A stretch of DNA of 19,716 bases from Candidatus Rifleibacteriota bacterium (lineage in GTDB: Bacteria; Riflebacteria; Ozemobacteria; Ozemobacterales; Ozemobacteraceae), in NCBI GenBank assembly GCA_022704885.1, contig JAKJFO010000062.1:1-19716 (forward strand), written 5' to 3'. Position numbers and translations under genes: made by a program. Below, in pieces: positions 7,479 through 14,350 of this stretch (position 1 is the first letter of the stretch; each line of letters begins with the position of its first letter). A model generated the notes under the pieces. The model made no database searches. It was not told the origin of the DNA and worked only from the letters and a program-made list of their open reading frames with translations.

Positions 7479-8711
7479 ATGAAAAACCGCATTGCACTTA
7501 TGCTCGCATTGTTCGTGCTGATACTCACGCAATCAGTGTCAGCCTGGTCATGGACCTGGACCGAAGGCAAAGATGGCATTCGCATCTATTACCCATCAGC
7601 CGGCTGGACATGGACCGAAGGCTCTGATGGCCGACGTGTCGTTTACCCGCTCGATGGCTGGACATGGACCGAAGGCCGCAACGGGCGCCGGGTGATTCAT
7701 CCGGTCAGCGACTGGACATGGACCGAAGGCAAAGACGGCCGGCGCATCGTCCTGCCGTTTTCGGGCTGGACATGGACAGAAGGCAGCGACGGTGTTCGCG
7801 TAATCTATCCGTCAAGTGGCTGGACATGGACAGAAGGTCGTGATGGCCGACGAATCGTTTACCCCACCGATGGCTGGAGCTGGCACGAAGACGCCAATGG
7901 CAGAAGGATCGCTTACCAGATCAATGGCGACCCATATCTGCGGGCCGAAGACCTCATATACAACCTGCTCGTCGACAGAATTCCGCTGACAACTGAGCTG
8001 CAGCCTTTTTCATATCTGCTGATAGAACAGATGGGCATTGAATATCCGGGCGGTATTTATGATTATGAGCTGCGCCGCGCCCATGCAATGCTCAATGTCA
8101 ACGATTTTTACGGTGCCCGCAACCTTTTCCGCCAGATCGCCAGCACCGGCAGTACCAGCGAAGTTCGCCGTGATGCGGCCTATTACATAGGCTACTGCAC
8201 CGCGCAGCTGCAGGACTACTGGCAGGCCATCAGCGAATTCAGAGATTTTCTGGCACAGCATGACCACGAATGGAATCTTCGCCTGATCCCGGAAGCCCTG
8301 TACACTACCGGAATTCTGAATGAATACATCGGCCGAAACAGCGATGCAGCCAATTACTACCGCCAGTGCATTTCGCGATTTCCACAGACTCAGATGGCCG
8401 TGCAGGCAAAAGACCGCCTTACGGCAATCAACCGGACTTACCGATATTTCGCCGGCACCGAAGCAGCGCCCCCTGTCGAAATCGATCATGCCGCGGCCCG
8501 GCGCAATCCGCTTTTCAACCGCAGGCCGAGCAGCGCTCAGGTCGCACGCATCTGCCAGTTCATCTATGCGGTCGACAGAATGAGTGATGTAGAAAACGCG
8601 CTCAGCAAGCTTACCGATGCCGACAGACAATTGCAGACAGTAAAAACTTATCTTAAGCTTCTTGCAGAAAAGCGCCAGTTCGAAAATCTGCACCAGCAGC
8701 CGGCGCGCTGA
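7479..8711 (+). CDS. Secreted protein with seven 18-residue tryptophan repeats and a TPR-like tail
   Basis: The 410-residue product starts with a classic signal peptide (MKNRIALMLALFVLILTQSVSA), with cleavage expected after A22. Residues 25-150 are seven tandem units of exactly 18 residues, consensus WTWTEGxDGRRVxYPxxG. Only the last diverges (WSWHEDANGRRIAYQING). Each unit could form a short beta hairpin, and the array might bind a ligand or cell-wall polymer, as other aromatic tandem repeats do. Residues 151-410 are predominantly helical with TPR-like pairs (AHAMLNVNDFYGARNLFRQI, then AAYYIGYCTAQLQDYWQAIS, then TGILNEYIGRNSDAANYYRQ), resembling periplasmic YbgF or BamD-type tails. AGGTGAG lies directly upstream of the ATG. 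It is a single-gene transcript between a strong promoter and a strong terminator. The function is unknown; extracytoplasmic location is likely. Confidence 0.88.
   Translation: MKNRIALMLALFVLILTQSVSAWSWTWTEGKDGIRIYYPSAGWTWTEGSDGRRVVYPLDGWTWTEGRNGRRVIHPVSDWTWTEGKDGRRIVLPFSGWTWTEGSDGVRVIYPSSGWTWTEGRDGRRIVYPTDGWSWHEDANGRRIAYQINGDPYLRAEDLIYNLLVDRIPLTTELQPFSYLLIEQMGIEYPGGIYDYELRRAHAMLNVNDFYGARNLFRQIASTGSTSEVRRDAAYYIGYCTAQLQDYWQAISEFRDFLAQHDHEWNLRLIPEALYTTGILNEYIGRNSDAANYYRQCISRFPQTQMAVQAKDRLTAINRTYRYFAGTEAAPPVEIDHAAARRNPLFNRRPSSAQVARICQFIYAVDRMSDVENALSKLTDADRQLQTVKTYLKLLAEKRQFENLHQQPAR
7551..7928 (+). repeat. Seven tandem 54-bp coding repeats (WTWTEG unit)
   Basis: The repeat array spans codons 25-150, in seven units of 54 bases with no insertions or deletions. 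The block encoding GWTWTEG is nearly identical at the DNA level in units 2-6 (TGGACATGGACCGAAGGC or one-base variants), whereas the second half of each unit varies. That pattern suggests fairly recent unit duplication with selection on the aromatic half. It is coding sequence, not a CRISPR array. Confidence 0.95.
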
Positions 8712-8747
8712 CCAAGAGGCTCAAATCGTAATTCCGTAAAATAAATA

Positions 8748-8791
8748 CCCGGGGTTGCTTCAGTCAGGTTGAAGAACCCCGGGCGTTTTTT
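8748..8791 (+). terminator. Rho-independent terminator, probably bidirectional
   Basis: CCCGGGGTT (8748-8756) pairs perfectly with AACCCCGGG (8775-8783). The stem is extended inwards by CTTCA/TGAAG, leaving a loop of about seven bases. A run of six T (8786-8791) follows after two bases. It lies 37 bases after the repeat-protein stop. The sequence before the stem is A-rich (AAAATAAATA), so it may also terminate the convergent minus-strand gene ending at 8814. Confidence 0.9.
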
Positions 8792-8813
8792 ATGCCGCAA
8801 TTGAGTTAAACCG

Positions 8814-9329
8814 TCAGCCGGGCTCAGGAAAAATGTTCCAGCGCTTGAGCGCAGCTTCGGCAGTCAGCTCGAATTCAAGGGCCAAACCAGATCGCGAGAA
8901 AGTCAGAACGATTTCATCACTGTCGAAATCTTCAGAACTGGCTTCGCCGAAAATCTGCTTCAGGTCATCTGCTGTGGTCTGCGCTGTGAACCGAGCAGTT
9001 TTCTTCAGACTCGGCTGGGAAAAATTGATTTCGAGACGATCCGGCAGATGTCTGTCTGGGCCGACAAAGAATGCGATGTAGCGAAGGCGCCCATCTTCAA
9101 AATCGATCTGAAAGCCATAGCGGGCATAAACAAGTTCGCAATAGTCGCGGCCACTCCAGCTAAATCGGTCTGGCCGCCCAAAGGCATGAACCAGATCGAA
9201 TTCGCAGCCAAAATGCAGAGGCCCGAAGCTCAAATCCTTCAAGTCGAATTCAGGCATATCAAATTCAACAACAGGCCAGTCTTTTGTCGGGTCTTCCCTG
9301 CCCCAGCCAAAAAAATCTAATATCCCCAT
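8814..9329 (-). CDS. Uncharacterised 171-residue protein
   Basis: I do not recognise this small soluble protein. It begins MGILDFFGWGRED and has no signal peptide. The core alternates short predicted strands with aromatic residues: LSFGPLHFGCEFDLVHAFGRPDRFSW, then CELVYARYGFQIDFEDGRLRYIAFFVG, and a C-terminal half ending in ALKRWNIFPEPG. The motif of a 'GRPD' turn followed by a tyrosine strand and 'F-DGRL' recalls small beta-rich immunity-type or DUF proteins, but I cannot name a family. I start it at the ATG at 9329, because AGGAG precedes it at seven bases. A further in-frame start at 9368 would add 13 residues without a ribosome site. It lies alone on the minus strand, about 90 bases downstream of the hydrolase gene. 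Confidence 0.75.
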   Translation of the reverse strand: MGILDFFGWGREDPTKDWPVVEFDMPEFDLKDLSFGPLHFGCEFDLVHAFGRPDRFSWSGRDYCELVYARYGFQIDFEDGRLRYIAFFVGPDRHLPDRLEINFSQPSLKKTARFTAQTTADDLKQIFGEASSEDFDSDEIVLTFSRSGLALEFELTAEAALKRWNIFPEPG

Positions 9330-9417
9330 ACATGAACTCCTTGTCTGTAGAAGCAACAAACATTTCACGCCATGACTGCCCTATTTTCTCACAGTTTGCG
9401 ACGCCAGAAAAGAGCAG

Positions 9418-10155
9418 CTATTTAAGGCTTCTTATCCTGACCTCGATAGCACTATCCTCTTTAAGGAGTTCAACCAGGCGGCTGGGATCAGTTTCGCCAT
9501 AATGATATGGGTAAACAATGCGGGGTTTCATTGCCCGCGCCAGATCAGCGACCATTTCCGGCGTCATCGTATAGGGCAGATTCATCGGCAGGAATGCCAC
9601 ATCGACATCTTTCAACGCCTTGAGTTCTTCGGTGTTTTCAGTATCGCCGCCGATGAGAATTTTCAGACCGTCTACGCTTATCAGATAAGCATTACCATTC
9701 CCCTTCGGATGAAATGGCTCGCCATTATCGCGCTTATGCACAATGTTGTAGGCAGGCAGGGCCTGAATGCCAATACCACAGGCTTCGAGCGAATCACCGT
9801 TTTTCATTACTGTTCCGCCTGGCAGTTTGCCGGCACAGATCTCGGTATAAATTATCTGAGTATCTGCCTTTTTGACGGCCTCTACAGCTGCGGAATCAAG
9901 GTGATCGGCATGCTCATGAGTAATCAGTATGAGATCAGCTTTCGGCAACTGATTGTAATCTGCCAGTCTGGACCAGGGATCGATGTGAACGACTTTACCG
10001 GAATGCTCGATGTACAACGTACCATGTCCGACAAATGTCAGCCTGACAGCTCCGCTGGCAGAAGGTATCACGTCTGTTTCATACGCAGTAGACGCAAAAG
10101 TGCAAACGCAGTTAAGACAAAAAAAAGCAGCAATACTTGCCAGAAGAACCTTCAT
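9418..10155 (-). CDS. Exported metallo-beta-lactamase-fold hydrolase (UlaG/UPF0173-like)
   Basis: This 245-residue protein has an N-terminal signal sequence (about residues 1-23) and a metallo-beta-lactamase fold. It shows GHGTLYIEHSGKVVHIDPW near the N-terminus, THEHADHLD (H80, H82, D84, H85) as the binuclear metal motif, NIVH (H140), GGDTE (D171) and YPYHYGETD (H218). This order matches the L-ascorbate-6-phosphate lactonase (UlaG) and UPF0173 group of metal-dependent hydrolases. An extracytoplasmic version suggests a periplasmic substrate; the substrate is unknown. AGGAGG precedes the ATG by four bases. The gene lies 38 bases behind the Sel1-repeat gene on the same strand, with no terminator between, so they may be co-transcribed. 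Cysteines in the signal region (FFCLNCVC) do not form a convincing lipobox. Confidence 0.88.
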   Translation of the reverse strand: MKVLLASIAAFFCLNCVCTFASTAYETDVIPSASGAVRLTFVGHGTLYIEHSGKVVHIDPWSRLADYNQLPKADLILITHEHADHLDSAAVEAVKKADTQIIYTEICAGKLPGGTVMKNGDSLEACGIGIQALPAYNIVHKRDNGEPFHPKGNGNAYLISVDGLKILIGGDTENTEELKALKDVDVAFLPMNLPYTMTPEMVADLARAMKPRIVYPYHYGETDPSRLVELLKEDSAIEVRIRSLK

Positions 10156-10193
10156 AATGCCTCCTGTTTTATCTCTTCATTTCGAAAAGCTTA

Positions 10194-11870
10194 TCAAACC
10201 GGAATCTGCCCACTTTTAACAAAGGCTGCGGTAAGGTCGACTGCCTCAGCTGTTTTTGCCGAGGTAAGAATTCTGGCCAGATACTCGAGATGAGTTGTGG
10301 CCGCCTGGTTACCAGCCTTCAAGGCCAGGTCATAACAGCCATATGCCAGTATGATGTGACGAAGATAGTCTTCTCTTCCATATAGAAACAGTTCGCCAAG
10401 ATTGTACCATTTGCCTTCGCCTTCAGTCTTCACTCTGTCCTTGAGATTGTTAATATTTTTGGCAACTTTCTTGCTTATCTTCTTATGGTCTTCCAGCCAT
10501 TTCTGCGTAGAACAGAGAGTCTCGAACAGCATATTGAAATTGATTTCACGCTCGATCATCTCCATATAGTTTGGCCTGGGGAGCTTGGCACCGAAATATT
10601 GAGCAAGATTCAGCCACTTATGGGCTTCTTTTAAATCAACCGGAACACCATTTCCTCTAAAATTGATCATTGCCCAGACGTGCATCGCATGCGAGTTTTC
10701 GTCCTCAATTTCGTCAAAAAATCTTTTCTTGATCCATTCCTGCTCGATTTTCAGCTCACACCCGGCGCTGACCTGATTCCAGGCAAACTCTACCGCAGGC
10801 AACCAGTCTCGTGAAATGGCAGTAATCAGCCAGTGGGTAGCCTCTTCAGGATTTTTTACAATGCCCGTGCCGGTCGCCAGTTTCTCGCCTAATCTGGCCA
10901 TTGCCGGTGTATACCTGTCTTCTGAAAGACTTCGATAATATTTTTCCGACTCATTGTAATTAAGAAGAAACGTTTTTAAGGATCTTCCGTCAAGAATCTC
11001 GGCATATCTGAAGGTGCCTTCAAGCTCACCGTGCGCGCCATTGAGACTGTCGAAAATCCTTTTCCGCTTGTCAAAATCGCCCCAAAGTTTGCGCAGCATT
11101 ACTCCAGATTCGTCCTGCGCCCGCACAATATCTTCCAGTGACAATTTCTCTGTAAGCGCAGATCTCAGAGGAATACTGGCAAAGTCGCCAAAATATGCTC
11201 CAACATTAAGCCACTTGTAGGCCTCTATGCGGTTCACTCCGATGACAGGGCTCTCCGAATAAAGCTTTCCGATTCGGGAAAAAGCCAGCGCGAATCGCCG
11301 CTGTGCCGCCTTTTTATACCACTCGAGAGCCTGCAGCAGATCGCGCGTCTCGATCGGGCCGGATTCATACATCTCTCCCATGCGAAACTGGGCCAGCGAC
11401 ATTCCAGCCTCAGCAAACGGTTTGAAACTTTCGAACGCTTCAGCATAAGACCAGTTCTCGAGCGCTCTTTCCGCTGCCATAAAATCGCGAATTTCGATAT
11501 CTGATGGAAACTTTTTTTCTACCTCACGGCGCTTATATCTGTCTTCCCATTCATTCATCAAAAAACAGTTTGGGCAAACCGGGCGGCCCAGATATACCGG
11601 GTGATAATTTTTACGGGGGCCCTTACATGTATAACAAAACCTCAAAGACGGTTTGAGCTCTTCAAAAACCGCTGTATAATCCGCCTTTTCGGTATAGTAA
11701 TCGATGTCATCTGCCCGCCAGATTTTAATAAAATACTTGCCGCAGAGCGGGCAGAACCACAATTCATCCTTGGGTGCATAAGGGGCGCTGAACTTAACCG
11801 GTGACACGAACTCCATGCGCAATTTTCCTCCGCAGAAGCAGAGTTGTTCACTGGTATCGGTTACTTCCAT
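10194..11870 (-). CDS. Sel1-repeat protein with N-terminal zinc-finger pairs
   Basis: The 558-residue product starts with two cysteine clusters. The first is CFC at 11-13 with CPLC at 40-43, and the second is CYTC at 79-82 with CPNC at 99-102, consistent with two zinc ribbons. Sel1-like repeats follow from about residue 115: FRMGEMYESGPIETRDLLQA, a later ARLGEKLATGTGIVKNPEEA, then WAMINFRGNGVPVDLKEAHK, and a last one ending LKAGNQAATTHLE. Sel1 repeats are alpha-solenoid protein-interaction scaffolds. There is no signal peptide, so the protein is probably cytoplasmic. I chose the ATG at 11870 because TGAGGAAAGC stands before it. The in-frame ATG at 11918 has no ribosome site. The zinc part suggests binding to nucleic acid or protein partners, but no function is known. 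Confidence 0.82.
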   Translation of the reverse strand: MEVTDTSEQLCFCGGKLRMEFVSPVKFSAPYAPKDELWFCPLCGKYFIKIWRADDIDYYTEKADYTAVFEELKPSLRFCYTCKGPRKNYHPVYLGRPVCPNCFLMNEWEDRYKRREVEKKFPSDIEIRDFMAAERALENWSYAEAFESFKPFAEAGMSLAQFRMGEMYESGPIETRDLLQALEWYKKAAQRRFALAFSRIGKLYSESPVIGVNRIEAYKWLNVGAYFGDFASIPLRSALTEKLSLEDIVRAQDESGVMLRKLWGDFDKRKRIFDSLNGAHGELEGTFRYAEILDGRSLKTFLLNYNESEKYYRSLSEDRYTPAMARLGEKLATGTGIVKNPEEATHWLITAISRDWLPAVEFAWNQVSAGCELKIEQEWIKKRFFDEIEDENSHAMHVWAMINFRGNGVPVDLKEAHKWLNLAQYFGAKLPRPNYMEMIEREINFNMLFETLCSTQKWLEDHKKISKKVAKNINNLKDRVKTEGEGKWYNLGELFLYGREDYLRHIILAYGCYDLALKAGNQAATTHLEYLARILTSAKTAEAVDLTAAFVKSGQIPV

Positions 11871-11877
11871 GCTTTCC

Positions 11878-11967
11878 TCATGTTGTGATTTTGCCTGTTG
11901 CCATTGAACGATCTGCATCAGACGTCTGCGAAACTTCTACAATTGCGATATTGCCCGCCTTAGCCAT
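11878..11967 (-). CDS. Possible 29-residue leader ORF upstream of the Sel1 gene
   Basis: The reading frame MAKAGNIAIVEVSQTSDADR... begins at the ATG at 11967 after an AGGGG run, and an in-frame TAG lies two codons earlier. It ends at TGA (11878-11880), whose last two bases belong to the GAGGA ribosome site of the Sel1 gene starting at 11870. Such an arrangement allows translational coupling. It could be a chance ORF, since it is short and has no known relative. Confidence 0.35.
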   Translation of the reverse strand: MAKAGNIAIVEVSQTSDADRSMATGKITT

Positions 11968-12093
11968 GGGCCCCTAACCTTGCTGCCGAACGGGCAAAAA
12001 ACCCGTCTCATTCAATACATGCTTTATACTACAGAATTAACGCAGGATCGCCAGCAAATCAAGAAATATTTTGCGATCTGCCAGGCAAAAGCA

Positions 12094-12444
12094 TCATGAT
12101 TGTGGCGGTGGCGTGCGCACAAAGTGTGGCATAGCTGCAGGCAATGGCAGAGAAACCTCAACAAAACCGCCAAATTCGCCGCCTTCATACCACGGCGCCT
12201 GATAGATAAGCTTTTTCGTGCCGTTCTTCTCAATGGTATAGGCATTTACCTCAGGGTTTTTCAGCATTTCTACCAGTTTGCTCCGGGCAGGTTCGGGGTG
12301 GCAATCGAGCAGACTCGCCCCGATCAGCGCGGCGCCGCCGTATTTTTCGAACACCCGGCAGGCCTGTTCATTCATCTCAAGAACGACACCATTCCTGTCA
12401 CAAACTGTTACTGCACCGGCAAACCCTTTTACCCAGTCTATCAT
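12094..12444 (-). CDS. Small PAS-domain protein
   Basis: This 116-residue protein is essentially one PAS domain. MIDWVKGFAGAVTVCDRNG opens it, followed by a MNEQACRVFEKYGG helix and LIGASLLDCHPEPAR. The C-terminal sheet includes YTIEKNGTKKLIYQAPWYEGGEF, and the protein ends in a short proline-rich tail after MPHFVR. The combination of DCHPEPARSKL with YTIEKNG and IYQ.PWY is a conserved pattern of stand-alone PAS proteins in many anaerobic bacteria. PAS domains bind small ligands or cofactors such as heme or flavin and mediate interactions. No output domain is present, so it must act through a partner. AGGGA lies upstream of the ATG. It has no obvious terminator and no clear operon partner; the phosphoesterase gene upstream is 39 bases away and may be co-transcribed. 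Confidence 0.85.
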   Translation of the reverse strand: MIDWVKGFAGAVTVCDRNGVVLEMNEQACRVFEKYGGAALIGASLLDCHPEPARSKLVEMLKNPEVNAYTIEKNGTKKLIYQAPWYEGGEFGGFVEVSLPLPAAMPHFVRTPPPQS

Positions 12445-12483
12445 TCAATTCCCTTTCGTCACGATCAGAATTATGACATATGT

Positions 12484-13527
12484 TCAATCTGCAAATATCA
12501 TGTCATGGCCAAGCCGCGTCAAAACGCCGTTGAATCCATGTATTTCAGGCGGAAGCTCCGAGGCTCTGATAACCTTCATACCATTGGTCAGATCATGCGA
12601 AGTTATCTGAAAACTGTTGCTCTGAGCCGCCAGATGCAAAGTTGTCAATGTCTTCACCGCCGGTGCCTCTGAACCTATATGCTGACGTGGCCCGCCACCG
12701 AGTGCTCCGACCGACAGCATCTTGACACGCCCACGCTGCGCGGGATAAAAGGCATGATGATGGCCGCTGATATAGTAGTCAACGTTATAACTGTCGAAAA
12801 GAGCCCACATTGCATCGGCATCATGCAAAACGTCGCCGGGCCGGTTTCTTCCTTCAGAAACCGCATACATGGGAAGGTGCCCGACGACGACGCGCAAACG
12901 CGCATTTTTTGCCGCGCCGGTCGTCAGCTGCCTGACCAGCCAGTCTTTATGCGCAGGCTCGATACGGGCCGACGAGGCATCGATAACCGCAAAATAAACT
13001 CCAGCAAACTCGAAGCTGTAACAGGCGGGGTAGCACGAGTCGTCGAGATAACTCAAATCTGGCCGGCGTTTTCCAAAAAATTCTTCGGCAATCCGACGTT
13101 CATGCGCAAATTTGCTGCTGTTCGAGCCATCGTGATTGCCAAAAGCAAAAACGAATGGAATCCGTAACGATCGCAGACGCTGCCAGATCTTGTCGTCGAA
13201 GGCCTGCCACATAGCTTTCAGGTTGTCTTCGCTCAGCTTGAGATTCTGGCCGGCCACCATATCGCCGGCACAGATCACCAGATCTGGCGAAAGACTGGCA
13301 ATGTATTCGAGAGCGGCGTCTACATGGCTGCTGTATTCGGTCGAGCCATAAGATTCATTGATATCAGATACAACAACGATGGTTATCGCCTTATCAGACG
13401 TGAGCTGGCGACTCTCGGCCGACGACGACGCGGCAGTCAGCAGTATCGCCACCATAAGGCCGACAAAAAAAATACCGGTCAATCTAATGATCATTTTTTC
13501 ATTGATTATGCGTCGCAAAAAAATCAT
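12484..13527 (-). CDS. Exported metallophosphoesterase
   Basis: This 347-residue calcineurin-like phosphoesterase has an N-terminal signal or anchor segment (IIRLTGIFFVGLMVAILLTAASSSA). The metal motifs are in order: SDIN (D55, with N57 in place of the usual histidine of DxH), AGDM (D89), GNHD (130-133), GHLP (216-219) and GHHHA (255-259). The sequence DINESYGSTEY around the first motif is a known variant of this superfamily, in which the second residue of the D-x-H pair is asparagine. Substrate phosphoesters cannot be inferred. I keep the ATG at 13527, with AAGG 14 bases upstream; an internal ATG at 13494 would shorten the basic N-terminus but keep the hydrophobic segment. The product probably acts in the periplasm. 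Confidence 0.88.
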   Translation of the reverse strand: MIFLRRIINEKMIIRLTGIFFVGLMVAILLTAASSSAESRQLTSDKAITIVVVSDINESYGSTEYSSHVDAALEYIASLSPDLVICAGDMVAGQNLKLSEDNLKAMWQAFDDKIWQRLRSLRIPFVFAFGNHDGSNSSKFAHERRIAEEFFGKRRPDLSYLDDSCYPACYSFEFAGVYFAVIDASSARIEPAHKDWLVRQLTTGAAKNARLRVVVGHLPMYAVSEGRNRPGDVLHDADAMWALFDSYNVDYYISGHHHAFYPAQRGRVKMLSVGALGGGPRQHIGSEAPAVKTLTTLHLAAQSNSFQITSHDLTNGMKVIRASELPPEIHGFNGVLTRLGHDMIFAD

Positions 13528-13645
13528 GCAGTTGTTACCTTATACCGGTCTATCATGTAAAATGACTGGAGTCAAAGCTTCAACAAATCAATAATATGAC
13601 TTGTCGGAATTCATTCATGTTTATTATCGGAGAAAATTTAAGTAT

Positions 13646-14341
13646 ATGCGATACCTTTGGAGAGTACTTCTGATGTGTGCTTTATTGAATTTCGCGCTGC
13701 CGGTTCAGGCCGATCCCGTCAGCATGCCGACGACATGGGCTGCTTATCTCGAACAGGCCGACGCCATGCAGGCCCGTCAGTTGCTGCTGGTTTTCACCGA
13801 CGCTGCCGAGCAGAACCGGGCCGAGCTTTTCTGCCTGGAAAATACCGGCACCAGCTGGAACATCGCCCTGCCGGCAATGCCCGCCTCGGTCGGCCGCAAA
13901 GGCATCGCTGCGCCTGGCGCCAAAAGAGAAGGCGACGGCTGCTCTCCGTATGGTCTATACCCAATCGGCATGGCCTTCGGCTACCAGGCTTCCTGCACGA
14001 CCAGAATGCCATACCGTCAGATGAGCGCAGATGACATCTGGGTCGATGACCCGGCTGCGCCTGATTATAACCACCTCGTCAAAAAAGCCGCGACCACGGC
14101 AAAGTCATTCGAATACATGCGGCGCCAGGACAATCTTTATAAATACGGGCTGGTCGTTGAATACAACACCAACCCGGTAGTTGCCGGACATGGCAGCGCA
14201 ATTTTCATTCATATCTGGAGCCGCTCCTACGGCCCGACCGCCGGTTGTCTGGCGATGTCTGAAGAAAATCTGCTCAAGGTGCTGGCTTTCCTCGATCCGG
14301 CCAAATCACCGAAAATCGGCTTTTTCCGCAAAGACCTCTGA
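13646..14341 (+). CDS. Exported L,D-transpeptidase (YkuD domain)
   Basis: The 231-residue protein, counted from the first ATG, has a signal peptide (MRYLWRVLLMCALLNFALPVQA). Its YkuD catalytic core shows the pattern of the COG3786 branch: YNTNPVVAGHGSAIFIHIW (H182, H189) and PTAGCLAMSE (catalytic C201). The arginine that often follows the catalytic cysteine is alanine here. These enzymes form 3-3 peptidoglycan crosslinks or attach lipoproteins to the wall. Upstream, GSPYGLYPIG-like spacing (GCSPYGLYPIGMAFG) is also typical of this branch. The ATG at 13646 is chosen over a TTG at 13601, which would add 15 charged residues ahead of the signal peptide. GGAG lies 13 bases upstream, a long spacing. 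The gene stands alone and converges with the cyclase gene after nine bases, without a visible terminator. Confidence 0.85.
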   Translation: MRYLWRVLLMCALLNFALPVQADPVSMPTTWAAYLEQADAMQARQLLLVFTDAAEQNRAELFCLENTGTSWNIALPAMPASVGRKGIAAPGAKREGDGCSPYGLYPIGMAFGYQASCTTRMPYRQMSADDIWVDDPAAPDYNHLVKKAATTAKSFEYMRRQDNLYKYGLVVEYNTNPVVAGHGSAIFIHIWSRSYGPTAGCLAMSEENLLKVLAFLDPAKSPKIGFFRKDL

Positions 14342-14350
14342 AGGCGGCAG

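Noticed and set aside
7551..7928. CRISPR-like periodic repeats
   Set aside because: The 54-base units are contiguous, in frame and code for a conserved 18-residue motif; there are no spacers.
8010..8693. Minus-strand 227-residue frame opposite the repeat protein
   Set aside because: It is antisense to the TPR-like tail, with no promoter or ribosome site and no family resemblance.
9502..10293. Plus-strand 263-residue frame opposite the metallo-beta-lactamase-fold gene
   Set aside because: It overlaps a clear HxHxDH hydrolase on the other strand with a signal peptide and good ribosome site; composition suggests a shadow.
11990..12006. Hairpin ACGGG-CAAAAAA-CCCGT as terminator of the PAS gene
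   Set aside because: Only five base pairs with the A/T run inside the loop and no T-run after the stem on either strand, so it does not look like a rho-independent terminator.
13528..13645. Promoter for the transpeptidase or phosphoesterase gene
   Set aside because: Only weak hexamers (for example TTGTCG with TTATCG) are present, and the best would place the start of transcription at the ribosome site; not supportable.
14342..14350. Terminator between transpeptidase and cyclase genes
   Set aside because: The nine-base gap and flanks have no GC stem with a T run; the same was seen at the one-base gap near 17749.
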